Assembly: GCA_023238725.1 (NCBI GenBank) | Contig: CM041531.1 | Span: 22,116,143-22,180,142, forward strand | Direction of reading: 5' to 3' | Length of the DNA: 64,000 nt | DNA from: Scortum barcoo | Lineage: Eukaryota > Chordata > Actinopteri > Centrarchiformes > Terapontidae | In this document: in pieces, positions 48,455 to 60,350 of the stretch | Position numbering within the stretch: the first letter of the stretch is position 1 | How the letters are laid out: every line of letters starts with the position of its first letter | Notes under the pieces: model-generated | What the model was told of the DNA's origin: nothing | The model's input: the letters and a program-made list of their open reading frames with translations, nothing else | The model's database searches: none | Program-made: the position numbers and the translations under genes

Positions 48455-48548
48455 TGACCTTTACTGCAGCCAGCCACCAGGGGGCGATTGAGATGCTTTG
48501 GCTTAACTTTTGGGTAGCTGCTATCTGTTCATATTTATATAGAGTCTG
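48455..48548. mobile_element. Interspersed repeat fragment (CCAGCCACCAGGGGGCGAT type)
   Basis: The segment reads through CAGCCAGCCACCAGGGGGCG, GAGATGCTTTGGCTTAACTT and a TATTTATATAGAGTCT tail. This combination is familiar from a widely dispersed fish repeat of DNA-transposon type. The family name is not assigned and the ends are approximate. Confidence 0.5.
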
Positions 48549-48867
48549 ATTCGGTTGGATTTTTTTTCATTTCTTTTTATAGGATAGATTCACCTTACAT
48601 CTTCACTTTTGGTGGCCTGTCCCCAGTCAAGACTGTCTCTGAAAATGTCCCATTTTTAACTGTGTCAAAAACAAGATTTAAGACCTGTTTGACAACATAG
48701 GCTGGAGAGAAGCCCATTTGACAAATGACATGTTTAAACTTTATGTCATGGTTTTTCCACATCATTTGGAACATCCTGTTAGCTGCCTGAAATATTGATT
48801 TCACTTTAGTCCAGCTGTTGATCAATTTGTAATATATATTTGTATACCAATAGTTAATTTCTTTTAA

Positions 48868-49795
48868 TCAGAATCAGCTTTGTTTGCTTTCTGTGACTGT
48901 TCTGCCATCCACACCACAAACATCATCGTGAAGTTTGCAGACGACACCACCGTAGTGGGCCTCATATCGGACAATGATGAGACCCACTACAGAGAGGAGA
49001 TCCAGCACCTTACTCAGTGGTGCTCGAACAACAACCTTGTTCTGAACACCAGCAAGACCAAGGAGGTCATAGTGGACTACAGGAGGTCCAGGAGGACAGA
49101 GCACGCTCCTCTCCTCATCCACGGGGAAGCAGTTGAGCGTGTCAACAATATCAAGTTCCTGGGCATCCACATCACATCTGACCTGACCTGGTCCATGAAC
49201 ACAGCTCACCTGGTAAAGAAGGCTCAACAAAGACTCTTCTTCCTCAGGAAGCTGAAACGTGCTGGACTCTCCCCTCAGCTCCTGACAAACTTCTACAGGG
49301 CCACAACAGAGAGCATCCTCTGCCTCAGTGCAGCAGTGTGGTATGGCAGCTGCACTGCACAAGACCAAAAAGGACTTAGCCCGGGTGGTGAAAACAGCAC
49401 AGGGGATTGTGGGAAGTCCTCTTCCAGACCTGGACTCAATATACGATCCAGAAGAAGGCCCGACATATTGCCGCCGACCCTACCCACCCGGGAAATGGAC
49501 TGTTTGTACCGCTTCCCTCTGGAAACAGAAACATAAAGACCAAAACTACCAGATTGAAAAACAGCTTTTTCCCCAGAGCTGTCCAATCCATTTCCCCCTA
49601 TTGAGAACTTGAACCAACTTGACTTAAACAACCTGACCCACCCCTCTACTGTACATTGCTGCTACAACTTTAAATCTCTAGATATTTATGTACATATTAC
49701 ATATTTTTACATATATTTATGTTTAAAGCTGGAAGTCACCAATCTTAATTTTGTTATGTGAAAACATGATGACAATAAAGATTCTTGATTCTTTT
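48868..49795 (+). mobile_element. 5'-truncated LINE (CR1/L2/Rex1-type) with decayed reverse transcriptase
   Basis: About 0.9 kb holding the C-terminal half of a non-LTR retrotransposon reverse transcriptase. The YADD-type box is FADDT (aspartates at 48939-48944). It is followed by LVLNTSKTKEVIVDYRR, FLGIHITSDLTWS, LVKKAQQRLFFLRKLKR and the thumb-like ESIL...AVWYGS. The frame then shifts near 49365 (into LARVVKTAQGIVG) and again near 49450 (into ARHIAADPTHPGNGLF), so the copy is dead. An AT-rich 3' UTR ends in AATAAAGATTCTTGATTC, a short-repeat tail typical of this group rather than poly(A). The 5' end is lost, as is usual after incomplete target-primed reverse transcription. The exact clade was not resolved. 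Confidence 0.85.
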
Positions 49796-51860
49796 TGCTC
49801 TCAGTGTACTGTACTTACACAGAAGCAGACATAACCACAAAGAGCAAGGACATCAAAGCAGAACAAATAAAATAAAAAAAAACTAAGTAAAGTAAATATT
49901 ATTGTAAGTTGTAAACAATACAAATAGTGTGAAGAAATAAATAGAGAATGGATATACATGAGCTGGATGTTTATGTACAGTATGTGCATGTATATATAAC
50001 TATATACTGTGTGTGCAGTCTGGCTGTGCAGGTATGTTTGTCTCAGTGCTCAGCTGTGCTCAAAGAACTGTTGTGAAGCATCTCTCCAAGCAACATTATT
50101 GCACGTCATGAGAGCTACTAAATTCACAGCATAGATACCACATAGCCTGATATCATCTAAATGCAGATTACATTCATTATCAACCCACACACTTCCACTG
50201 AACTCTGTCATGTCTCCTCTTTTTCTTTCTCTCTCTCGTCATCATCATCTCTCTCCTTCCTCAAATCTCCGTCCAGCCTTTCAATCTTTTATTTTTTTCT
50301 GCCCTTGTCGCTCTCTACCATCCATCCCTGCTTTATAATCATTTCAACAGTGACTGATAATAAGAGAAGAAAATCACTGATCTAAAACAGAGCATGAATA
50401 ATTTGTAGATTCTTGTTTGGTCTCTCAGATGTGTCATCTGTTTGTTGTTGTGTGACAGTGTAGCATTTGTGATTTTTGTTTACTCTCTGGCCCGTGGGAG
50501 GGGACAGCACTTTTTTTTCCCAGATCAGAGGGAGATATAATCTCACAGCAGAGCTGCTCCAGTCGGAAAAGGCTTGTGTGTGTGCATGTATGTGTATGCT
50601 TTTTTGTACGTGCATATGTTTGTGTGTCTGAGTAACATCTCATAGTTTTGCAGCACTACTGGCCAGCATGCAAGATGTCACTAAAAGTAATTTCTTATCA
50701 GCCTCAGATACATCCCCTACTGCTGCTCTCCATCACACACGCACACACACACACACACCATGAAACAGAAACTTTAAAGAACGTCAATTACATTAACTCT
50801 GATTTGAAACACTTTTGCAAGCACGTCTGTTCCCTCTCAACTTTATTTCCTTTTCAGGAATCTTTGTCAGTCTCTTAAAAATCATAGCATTGGTGTCTCC
50901 CTGTGACATGGTTTCCCTGGAGTGCAGACATCCTGGTGACAACGGCTCTTTGATATTCTGTTGTTCCGGGCCGAATCACAAATTAGCAGCCATGCCAGAT
51001 TCCTTTGGCAGAAATGTTGTGGTGAGAGAGGAGAGGGAAAACAGAGAGGGGATGAGAGAGGAAACACAAATGTTGGAGGAAAAGGACAGGCAAGTAAATG
51101 CACAACAGCAGGAAGGGTTAGATACAGCTTTAACTGTCCGTTCAGACAAAGGAGAGACAAGAGGAGAAGGGAATAATCAAAGACTTTGTATGCATTTATA
51201 CTGTAGCCACGACTCTGTGTGGTTGTGTGTGTCTGCTGTATTAAATTTATACTATTAGATTATTATTACAGCAGTGAGTGTCTCATTATTTTCTGTAGTC
51301 ACACAGCACACTTATCTAGGATTCATAACATCATTTTTTTGCTGTAATCCTTTTAGTTTTTCTCATTTTACGTTAAATACATCACTGCGGGAAGGCAAGA
51401 AACAGAGGGGAACAGGAAGGTAACTGTATTTCATAACAATGGCTGTAATCTTAGTTTAAGGGGTGAGTTAATCACTGAAAAGCCGCCGTTTGAATCGTTA
51501 GGAGGGGCAGTGAGCAAGAACACGATTTCCTTTAATGTGTCACCTGAAATGGAGAAGGCTGGTGTTATTCTATACTTTTTTGTTTTTACTACCAACAAAT
51601 AAGGAAAGTCTGTCAGTTTGTCTGCAGCTTGCAATAAAAGCACCCTGTTTTGTAGCATAAAGGGACTACACTGTGAATACTTTGCTTTAATACCTTGTGT
51701 TATAAAAAGATAAATAAATGAATCCTTGAACTCTAATATACAGTTTAATTTTAAAAAAGTATTACATTTTTTAATATATATTTGGCTATGTTCTGCCTTC
51801 ATTATCCAGAGTGCAGCTGAGAGGAAATGAAGAAAGACATGCAACAAAGATTTTTGCAAT
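49796..51860. other. Repeat-rich intergenic DNA
   Basis: No gene was recognised. 49801-50050 is A-rich and resembles retroelement tail sequence. 50210-50310 is a CT-rich low-complexity stretch, and a (CA)n microsatellite lies at 50734-50759. A frame of about 140 codons at 50815-51258 has no family resemblance or splice context. Confidence 0.5.
50734..50759. repeat. (CA)n microsatellite
   Basis: Tandem CA dinucleotides with one interruption (ACACACGCACAC); likely length-polymorphic. Confidence 0.9.
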
Positions 51861-53377
51861 TACACTACCAGTCAAAAGTTTGGACACACCTTCTCATTTA
51901 ATAGTTTTTCTTTATTTTCAAGACTATTTACATTGCAGATTCTCACTGAAAGCATCAAAACTATGAATGAACACATATGGAATTATGTAGTAAACAAAAA
52001 AGTGTGAAATGTTTTATATTTTAGATTCCTCAAAATAGCCACCCTTTGCTTTGATGACAGCTGTGCAAACCCTTGGCCTTCTCTCGATGAGCTTCATGAG
52101 GTGGTCACCTGAAATGGGTTCCACTTCACAGGTGTGCCTTGTTAAGGTTAATTTCTGGAATTTCTTGGGGTTGGGACCATCAGTTGTGTTGTGCAGAAGT
52201 CAGGTTGGATACACAGTTGACAGCCCTATTTGACAACTGTTAGAATCCATATTATGGCAAGAACCACTCAGCTAAGTAAAGAGAAACGACAGTCCATTCA
52301 TTACTTTAAGAAATGAAGGTCAGTCACTCTGGATAATTGCAAAAACTTCGAATGTATCCCCAAGTGAAGTCGCAAAAACCATCAAGTGCTATGACGAAAC
52401 TGGCTCACATGAGGACCGCCCCAGGAAAGGAAGACCAAGAGTCACCTCTGCTGCTGAGGATAAGTTCATCCGTGTCACCAGCAAGTTAACAGCACCTCAG
52501 ATTAGAGGCCAGATAAATGCCACACAGAGTTCTAGTAGCAGACACATCTCTACATCAACTGTTCAGAGGAGACTGCGTGAATCAGGCCTTTGTGGTCAAA
52601 TAGCTGCTAAGAAACCACTATTAAGGAAAAGCAACAAGCAGAAGAGATTTGTTTGGGCCAAGAAATACAAGGAATGGACATTAGACCAGTGGAAATCTGT
52701 GCTTTGGTCTGATGAGTCCAAATTTGAGATCTTTGGTTCCAACCTGCCATGTCTTTGTGCGACGCAGAAAAAGTGAATGGATGGTCTCTGAATGGTTCCC
52801 ACCATGAAGCATGGAGGAGGAGGTGTAATGGTGTGGGGTGCTTTACTAGTGACACTGTTGGGGATTTATTCAAAATTGAAGGCACACTGAGCCAGCATGA
52901 CTACCACAGCATCCTGACATGCCATCCCATCTGATTTGCGTTTAGTTGGACCAACAGGACAATGACCCCACACACCTCCAGGCTGTATAAGGGCTATTTG
53001 ACCAAGAAGGAGAGTGATGGAGTGCTGCGTCAATTGAGCCTGGCCTCCACGGTCACCTGACCTAAACCCAATCGAGATGGTTTGGGATGAGATGGACCGC
53101 AGAGTCAAGGCAAAAGGGCCAACAAGTGCTCAGCATCTCTGGGAACTCCTTCAAGACTGTCGGAAAACCATTTCAGGTGACCACCTCATGAAGCTCATCG
53201 AGATAGGGCCAAGGGTTTGCACAGCTGTCATCAAAGCAAAGGGTGGCTATTTTGAGGAATCTAAAATATATTAAACATAATTAGAGTTATTTCACACTTT
53301 TTTGTTTACTACTACATAATTCCATATGTGTTCATTCATAGTTTTGATGCCTTCAGTCACTTTTGACTGGTAGTGTA
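51861..53377 (+). mobile_element. Tc1/mariner-type DNA transposon, degenerate copy
   Basis: A 1.5-kb element bounded by TA target duplications (51861-51862 and 53376-53377). The terminal repeat begins CACTACCAGTCAAAAGTTTGG on the left, and its reverse complement (ending ACTGGTAGTG) is on the right. Matching inverted sequence extends roughly 150-200 bp inward on each side (for example around AACACATATGGAATTATGTAGT), so the ends are long. A single transposase gene lies between them. The structure, TA duplication and DDE motifs identify the Tc1 branch. Confidence 0.95.
52254..53274 (+). pseudogene. Tc1-like transposase, inactivated by frameshifts
   Basis: Starts at ATG 52254 (MARTTQLSKEKRQS) and reaches a stop within about 20 codons after a one-base shift. 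The rest of the protein can be followed in other frames to the TAA at 53272-53274. The helix-turn-helix DNA-binding region, the DDE residues and the C-terminus are all recognisable. The first catalytic D is at 52711 (WSDESKFEIF), the second in DNDP around 52968-52976, and the E at 53074 (NPIE). The start and second D share one frame and the first D and E another, so at least three frame changes are needed. The element cannot make a functional transposase. Confidence 0.93.
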
Positions 53378-54725
53378 TGTGGTCAGTATCTAAAGTCTGC
53401 AGTATTTTTTGTAAAACAGCCCAGCACTGTATTTTCAGAACACTGAGCGGTATTTTAGGGTACTGAGCAGTGCATGTGAAATTGATTCAGTATGAACTAC
53501 AGTGCAAATGCTCATTGTAATGAAGAAACACATTTAAGTGCTGCAGTGAAGCTTAATGATGTCTTTTTGATGGTGTTTGGACAAAAGTGACACAGCAAAA
53601 GAAGCAACGTCAGGTTTCCATTACACAGAACTAGTTAGTTGAACAAGTAATTGCACAGTTTAGTGTCGGATTTGATCTTTTCATGGAAACTGTTGAGAAC
53701 AGGAAAAATATAGGAAAATGTCAATCTTATCCTTTCATACCTTATGGTGTATGTTATTTAAGACCACAAAACTGACCAGCTTTGATTAAATTAATTTTAT
53801 TTTAATTTTTGAAAAGAAAGGGTGCCTTTCAATTTTAAAGTAATTAGAGTAATTAGAGTTTAGAGTAATTTAAGATAATCAGTCAAGGTCATGTAATGGA
53901 CTTTGGATACATTTAATGGGTCTTTTCACATTAATAATCCATTAGTAACACTGCATAAAAGGCATTAAAAACCCCTCAGTGTCACAATAAATCAACCCAC
54001 GAATAGAAACTTAAAAACCCATGATACTGACCCATAGCCCTTTATGGTAAATAGATAGGTTTACATAACGGTTTGGGCTGTCTGTATCACAGATAAGTCA
54101 AGCTAAAACCCTTAAATGATGGAGACTGCTCCGCTACTCCCACTCACACTGTTAAAAAGGGAGCGAGCCAGCATACACGAAAGTAGCCTACACACAAAAA
54201 TCAAGTCCTGACACTCTCCTAGAATTACTTATATTATACTATCTTTACAGTATGTCAGTTTTGATATTGTGCTTTCAAAACTACTGATTCAATCTTAGCA
54301 CCGGGTTTGGCTCTAAACTAAATCTGATGATGGTGACTGTGTTGAAATAATGAACATCACTATACAAAATTAAAAGAGGCAAACAGTTTCAGAGACAATT
54401 CAGAACAATAAACAACAAGCAAAATACAATTCACAAATTCACAAAATTGTGAATAAACATTTAAAGGTGCACTTATTAAGAAATGTATTGTGCCATAGCA
54501 TAGAATGACAATGATATATCTGTACTGAGTTTGATGGGATTGGTCACTTGCTGAGTAGCACAGACTGCAGGTTAATCATCAGAAAGTTTTACGGGATTTT
54601 TATTTGTTTTATTCGGAGGATCAGCTGACATTAGACAGTATATGTGATGGCGAGTCATATGTTTCTATGTTTCTATACACAGAAACTGAGACTCTTGTCA
54701 GACTTCTTCCTAATCAGGTCAAACT
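53378..54725. other. AT-rich intergenic DNA, nothing recognised
   Basis: Both strands were checked and no supported exon, RNA gene or named repeat was seen. Short internal duplications of an AATTAGAGT-like phrase occur near 53840-53870. Confidence 0.5.
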
Positions 54726-55967
54726 CTATGCGATAAACATTACACAGACATTGTAGCTTTTGACTGCAGTCATATACAAAGACGTGCCATCTTCATCATC
54801 ATCTGAAATCTGTGGAGGGGTAGAAACTGGGATGGAGTTACAGAGAACAAGTTAATTCAAAGGGACCTTTAGAGGATCACTTTAACTGTCTTTAAGATTA
54901 TAGTATAAATTATTGATAACATTAAATGCAGTATCGATGCAGCTTTTTTGTTATATTCCAAACAACCCGGGAATTAAAATGCTTAGGAGGGCATCAGATG
55001 AATTTGTCTAAGGGTTAAAAATGTATCTATCTTTAGTTGAAGGGCACGAGAGATGCAAACAGGCAGAGAAAGCCCACAGGGGTTAGAAGGGCATCTTACA
55101 TACATATAATGTTGTTTTCTCAGTACATTAGCACAGTAACATTAGTCATGGTTGAGCATCTACCCTCTACACTGTCTGCCACTTGATTTTAGACGCTTGG
55201 ATCTTTTTACTGGTCCTGGGCTGCACAACACAGCATATGTATACACACAATATATATATACTTTATGAAGAAATTTTACAAAACTGAATCATTTATTTCG
55301 GGTTTACCTTTTTTCCCAACGTGTTTCCTGTACTTAAAAATAAAGTTGACTCTTCATCACCAATAATATATTTTCTTCAGTACTCTGGAATCTGTGGTTT
55401 AAATGATGAAGGCTGCTATGTATTTCTTGTAGCTTGCTGGCCTGCTGGCTAGTTGTGCTACTTCTATATGGTTTATGTGTGTTTTAACAGTTTCGTAAAA
55501 AAAACAATAAATTCTGATGATCATTATTTACTAGTATATTAGATGATGAGTCTTGGCTCCCTGATGTAACTCCAAACTAACTATTGTTTTATACTGACAC
55601 CAAAACAGAAAATCTGATGCCTCTGGTACAGATTATGCTTTACCTCTGACAGATTGGTATTCATGACAACATCTCACTTTGATGAACTCTTCTCACTTCA
55701 AAGACATAAATCATGCATCATTTTCTTTAAACTTACCTGAATGACAGCTGTAGAATGAGCGACCAGATGAGAATAACAATGACTCACAACTCACAGTACT
55801 CCAAAGCCCTCTCTTACCTTGTCTTATCATGTATGCCAGCATGCTGTGTGTTGCCTGAAAGGCTGCATCTGTGTCAAGCAGCACCTGAAGGGTCACTTCC
55901 ATCCCCTCCAGGCCCCCCCACAATGCTGCCCTGCGGGGTGCAACCACTCTGACCTGCTCCTCCACCC
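54726..55967 (-). CDS. Speculative 3' exons of an unidentified minus-strand gene, with an 11-nt microexon
   Basis: Three minus-strand segments join in a continuous frame. 55967-55818 (150 nt) encodes VEEQVRVVAPRRAALWGG through LAYMIRQ with donor CAAG|GTAAGAG. 55747-55737 is an 11-nt exon between CATTCTACAG and GTAAGT. 54809-54726 follows CTACCCCTCCACAG and encodes ISDDDEDGTSLYMTAVKS and a few more residues to TAG. The phases match exactly (the first segment leaves one base, and the microexon supplies 11). The 5' limit of the first segment is weak, with a stop codon just upstream unless the acceptor at 55968 is used. I do not recognise the protein. Upstream exons would lie beyond 55967. Chance agreement of splice sites in AT-rich DNA is a real alternative. 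Confidence 0.25.
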
Positions 55968-57629
55968 CTCATGAGGGACCAGACTTAGTGAAGTGACATA
56001 GAGCCATCAGACAGAAAAGTGTTTTATTTTGCAGGGACAAGTCTGGTTAAATGTCATAAAATAAATGATGAAATTTGGATGGTATATCCCAGATAGAATA
56101 TATTTACATTCATTTTTACATAGCTTTACCATTTATAAAATATTGGTCATATAAGTATACCCCCAGTCAGGCTAATTGCCTCTGACACACTCACCAAAGC
56201 AAAATACCCACATCATTTTATTGTATCACAGTGTACAGGATGCAGTATCATAGCTTTAGACTTCTAATTAGCAAGATTCAAGAAACGTTATTTGACAGGG
56301 ACAGCCCTGATGTATTATTCATAAACTCACATACTTCTGAGTAGTTTTCATCAACTTAGTTAATTGTTAGGGGGCTTTCATTCTGACACTTTGCTGATGC
56401 ACATGCTTTTTCATTCTTGTCAGATTATTCATCTGTGTACCTGATGACAGTCAGTCACTATGTTTGCTTGTATCCCCCTGAGTCCTGTAGATGGATGATA
56501 ACAAGATTAGCCAATTAAATTATGTTTTATTGTGGTAAAAGGCTTGTATAATGCCTTGTATTGAACATCCACATGCTGCCCCTGGGGTCCTCCTCAAAAT
56601 GACATCTGAAGTCAGATACTACAACTAAGAGAAATAGATTGCCACTAAAGTACATCTCACAGAAAATATATAGTAATATAGGTCTAATTTTGTGCAATCA
56701 GGGCTTCTGCATTTTCTCAGTGTTTAAGAGGTGAAAAATGAAAGCATTTTAGTGACCAATAATGACAGCAGATGTTACTATTGTTTATATGAAAGTGGGT
56801 GGGAAATCAGAGTGAAACAGTATTTATTATTTAAAAGAGAAACATGGGCAAGAATCAAGTATGGGCAAGTATATTTAGCTAATTGGATTTGAAATGTTTT
56901 CAATAACATTTTATGCTTGATCTTCCAGGAACTTCAAGCAAGTATAGTGGAAAAAACCAAAGAACCAGGTCGTGTGTTCCTGGTAACTTCCAGCTTCTAA
57001 GAGACCAAAGATGATCAAGAATATACAGCTTTTACTTGAAGAATCATAAAGAATAATCACTGATGAGCAAAACTTAAACAGAACCATGACAACATTATAA
57101 AGAAGCCAATCAAAACTCGATTATTCGAGTAGCTTTCTAATTAAAAATGGATTAAAATGTTATCTTTAATACAAACAGGAAAACAACAGCACCTTCCTTA
57201 TCTGCTCAGATCTATAAAGGTACATCTACTGAATCATGCTTTTACCATCTATAAAACTGTGACAGTGATACAGCAGCTAGTGTACATGATGAACAGAGCA
57301 AACAGAGGCAGAGCAGACATTACAGACATTTGGTGAGAATAAGGTACAGGACAATGTCTGTCTCCATCTTAGCACACTGTGCCCAAAGGGACCTGTACAA
57401 GGTGGCATTATTTTTTACAAGTCATATTCATGGCCCATGATATCACTCCGGGAGAAAAATCCATCCAAATCTCTGGAGAGTAATAAAAGCCTCCTGCCTC
57501 CTCACAGAAAACTTCTACATCGTCAGCTATCAAATGCCATCAGCGTTGGTGAAAAGAAACTTTACTTACTTGGGAAATTGTGGCATAAAGATGATTATGC
57601 ATTAATCAATGCAACTGCTTGAGGTATGT

Positions 57630-57930
57630 ATGGGTGTTCCTCTGGATGCTGCAGTGGAGTTAATCCCAAAGGTACCAAACAGGATTGAGATCAAGAGATT
57701 GCTGAGGCCAGATCATTTATGTAATTTTAGCTGAACATTTTGTAAGATGGTTGCAGCACTATGAGTGGGTGCATTAGCATTAAGAATCATACCCTTGGGA
57801 ATATGTGACAGCCACAATGGAACAAGACACTAAAGATATACATCACTTTACCAGACCCAGCAGCTGCAGTAACTTCTTTGAGGAAGAGCTTATGCCACAC
57901 TTGATGTAAAAGCAAGTAAGTCACTTGTCC
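57630..57930. mobile_element. Possible DNA-transposon remnant
   Basis: Phrases such as ACAGGATTGAGATCAAGAGA, TTGCTGAGGCCAGATCATTT and GTGGGTGCATTAGCATTAAG resemble the antisense strand of a degraded transposase-type repeat. The family and limits are not established, and no terminal repeats were found. Confidence 0.3.
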
Positions 57931-58599
57931 CTTTGTGTCTGCAGAGTAAAATGAGGCTGTTGTAAAAACGCAAACAGAAGGAATCATTCTGAAGGAATCA
58001 CTGTGACAAATGTGCTTGTAGAACCTATTTTATGGCACAAAAAACACGCCTCCAAAGTCACTGTGCTATTCTAAAAATGTTGTGCGTTTCCTCACAAGTC
58101 TTAGCCTCATCCATCCACTTGCAAATCTCTCACACTAGATGGCAGTCAAACATAAACATCCAGGAGCCACATGGAGCACTGACAGCAGCGGGCGCTGGGC
58201 ACATCGCCCACATCCCTGGATGGAAGCTTCAGGTGGCGGTGGTAGCGGTGGAAGCTAGTTTTTTTTACTGAATATTCACATCCCTTTGTTCGACACACAG
58301 TGGTAAAAACAGATCAGGAATGCATGCTCACTTGCTCCAGCGCACCTTTCACTTTGACACTGCCTTCAGCCCAAGGGCTCTTGACTTTGGCTTGATGAAA
58401 AAAAATGCCTGGAGCTTGAAACATTATCAATATTGAAGTGAGTGTCAGAGCGGATGAGCACGCCGGCTCTGTTTGCTTTTGCTGGCCTATATAGCACAAG
58501 CTAAGTGCACTGTTAGCTCATGGCTGTTTTGAATTAATAGAGAGGTTTTATATAATAAGAACAAAAACACGTGGACATCTTATGCATTTTTTTCAATAA

Positions 58600-59110
58600 A
58601 GAAACCTTCAATTTCATCCGGTGACCTTTGAAAAGGCTGACTCAACAACGGCCTAAACTCTTCACCTCACAATTTCACTGCACATGAAGTAGATAGACGC
58701 TCCACCGCCACCCACTTTCGCCCTCTCACTGGTTATGGAGTCTGTGGCTGAGCCTCAGCACATCATTACGAAATTACTGATTGCAGGCGTAAAGCGATAC
58801 AAATGACGAGGCTGCCCCTGATGCTTAATTGGTAGGATGTAATAACAGAGCGGTGATATGTGGGCCCTTAATTGTGTGTTTACTGCACTATTTATTGGAG
58901 AGCGTCCCTCCCCTGGCTGGTCGCTGATGAGGTGAGATGTGTTTCCGCTGGCGTGCTATCAATCGTGCTTCATTAACGACACACGGGATAGGAAGTGAGA
59001 AGAACACAGAGTTTGCCTTCCAGCTCGACGTGGGCAGAGGAGTCAGCCCTGTTAATGAATTTCAAATTCCCACTGACAGTGGATGCATTTAGGGAAGCAA
59101 TCCTGAGAAA
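58600..59110. promoter_or_regulatory. Candidate conserved non-coding element cluster 1
   Basis: A non-coding block with balanced composition, no repeats and many homeodomain-type cores (TTAATTGG at about 58828, CTTAATTGTG at 58867, TCATTAACG at 58971, GTTAATGAAT at 59050). Its texture differs from the flanking AT-rich DNA and looks like a constrained developmental enhancer. Conservation was not measured. Confidence 0.35.
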
Positions 59111-60149
59111 AAAGACATCAGGATTTATTGGCTGATTCTTCTAAGAGATGACTGGCATTGTATATATTCTGATTGGACTTTTTGTTTTCTTTTCCTAATA
59201 ATTTAAATCCCAACACAATCTGTCACATCAGTAATGTTTGTTTGACAGAAGAAATTCTGGTCTAAATATCTAAAAAAAAAAAAATCTAAATGATCTTTTA
59301 TCTGCAGAGGGCTATCCTCTATTTACTACTCTGCTAATATGGAGTCTGAAGCAGAGACTCTGTTTGACTCTCCCAGTATGAACACAAGCATGGTCAACTT
59401 TAGCAAAATAAGGACAAGATCATTTAGGAAGAGCGCTTGTCTCATCTCAATGTTTCAATTTACAGGACATTCTCAGGTAAATGTGTGTTTATGTAGTACA
59501 GGTTGTTGAAAAAACACTGTTTGGAGACATTTAGAAATGCAGGATTGTTTTTTATGCTAAAATGCTGTACATTTTTATGTTTCATGGATGGACGCTTGCT
59601 TCATTCCAGTCTGTTTATTTTAAGAAGTATGTATCCAGCCCACTGAGGTCCATTTCAATGAAAGGGTCAAACCATTAGTAATGATGGTCTCATATCATTT
59701 TCTGGTCGCCGGGTTTTTTCTTTAATCATATGGAAACTGTGGACCTTCATGATAAGTTTCCTCCTAAAAGATTTTTTTTTTTAGTCTGCAAGCTCGCCTT
59801 TTAGGGAGGGAACTCTTTATATCTGACAGTGTCCGCATATCTAATGTCTACAGTTTGGTGTTTGATCAGAGACACTGGTTAGAGATCATAAAACATGGAA
59901 AATGTATTCAATGTAAAGGTGATTTGGGTTGTCAGGGGAAACCACAGTTTTTACTGTCAATTAATTATATATTTACATCCATGCACATTTCATACTGATC
60001 AGACGGTTTGTGCTTTTTTATGTGGATGCCATCCAAGACCAGCTGTGATGCCTGACAGAGACAGTAGGGTGGCAGTGAGGCTGCAGATGAGGATCACACT
60101 GAGGTTCACACCTCTTCACAGAGTATACCGTTCGGGTATAAGTCAATTA

Positions 60150-60350
60150 TAAATCCAGTCTGATTCATTACCCCGTGTTACCATCTGAATTAGCTTCTGC
60201 CTGAAGAATTTTGTAAGATCTTCAATTAAGTTCTCACCAGGCTAATTGCCCTCCATTTTAAAACAAGCACTAAAAATCAATCAGTTGTTGAGAAAACCAT
60301 TAATTGACACTCTAGCGTCATTTATCTGGTTTCCATGGAGAGTCCTTCAT
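60150..60350. promoter_or_regulatory. Candidate conserved non-coding element 2
   Basis: Non-repetitive, non-coding block containing TTCAATTAAG, GGCTAATTGCC, CATTAATTGAC and AATCAATCAG. These are homeodomain/LIM-homeobox and PBX/HOX-like core motifs packed within 150 bp. No target gene can be named. Confidence 0.3.

Noticed and set aside
48880..49536. 218-codon open frame as a host gene
   Set aside because: It is the reverse transcriptase of a truncated LINE, frameshifted at its 3' part.
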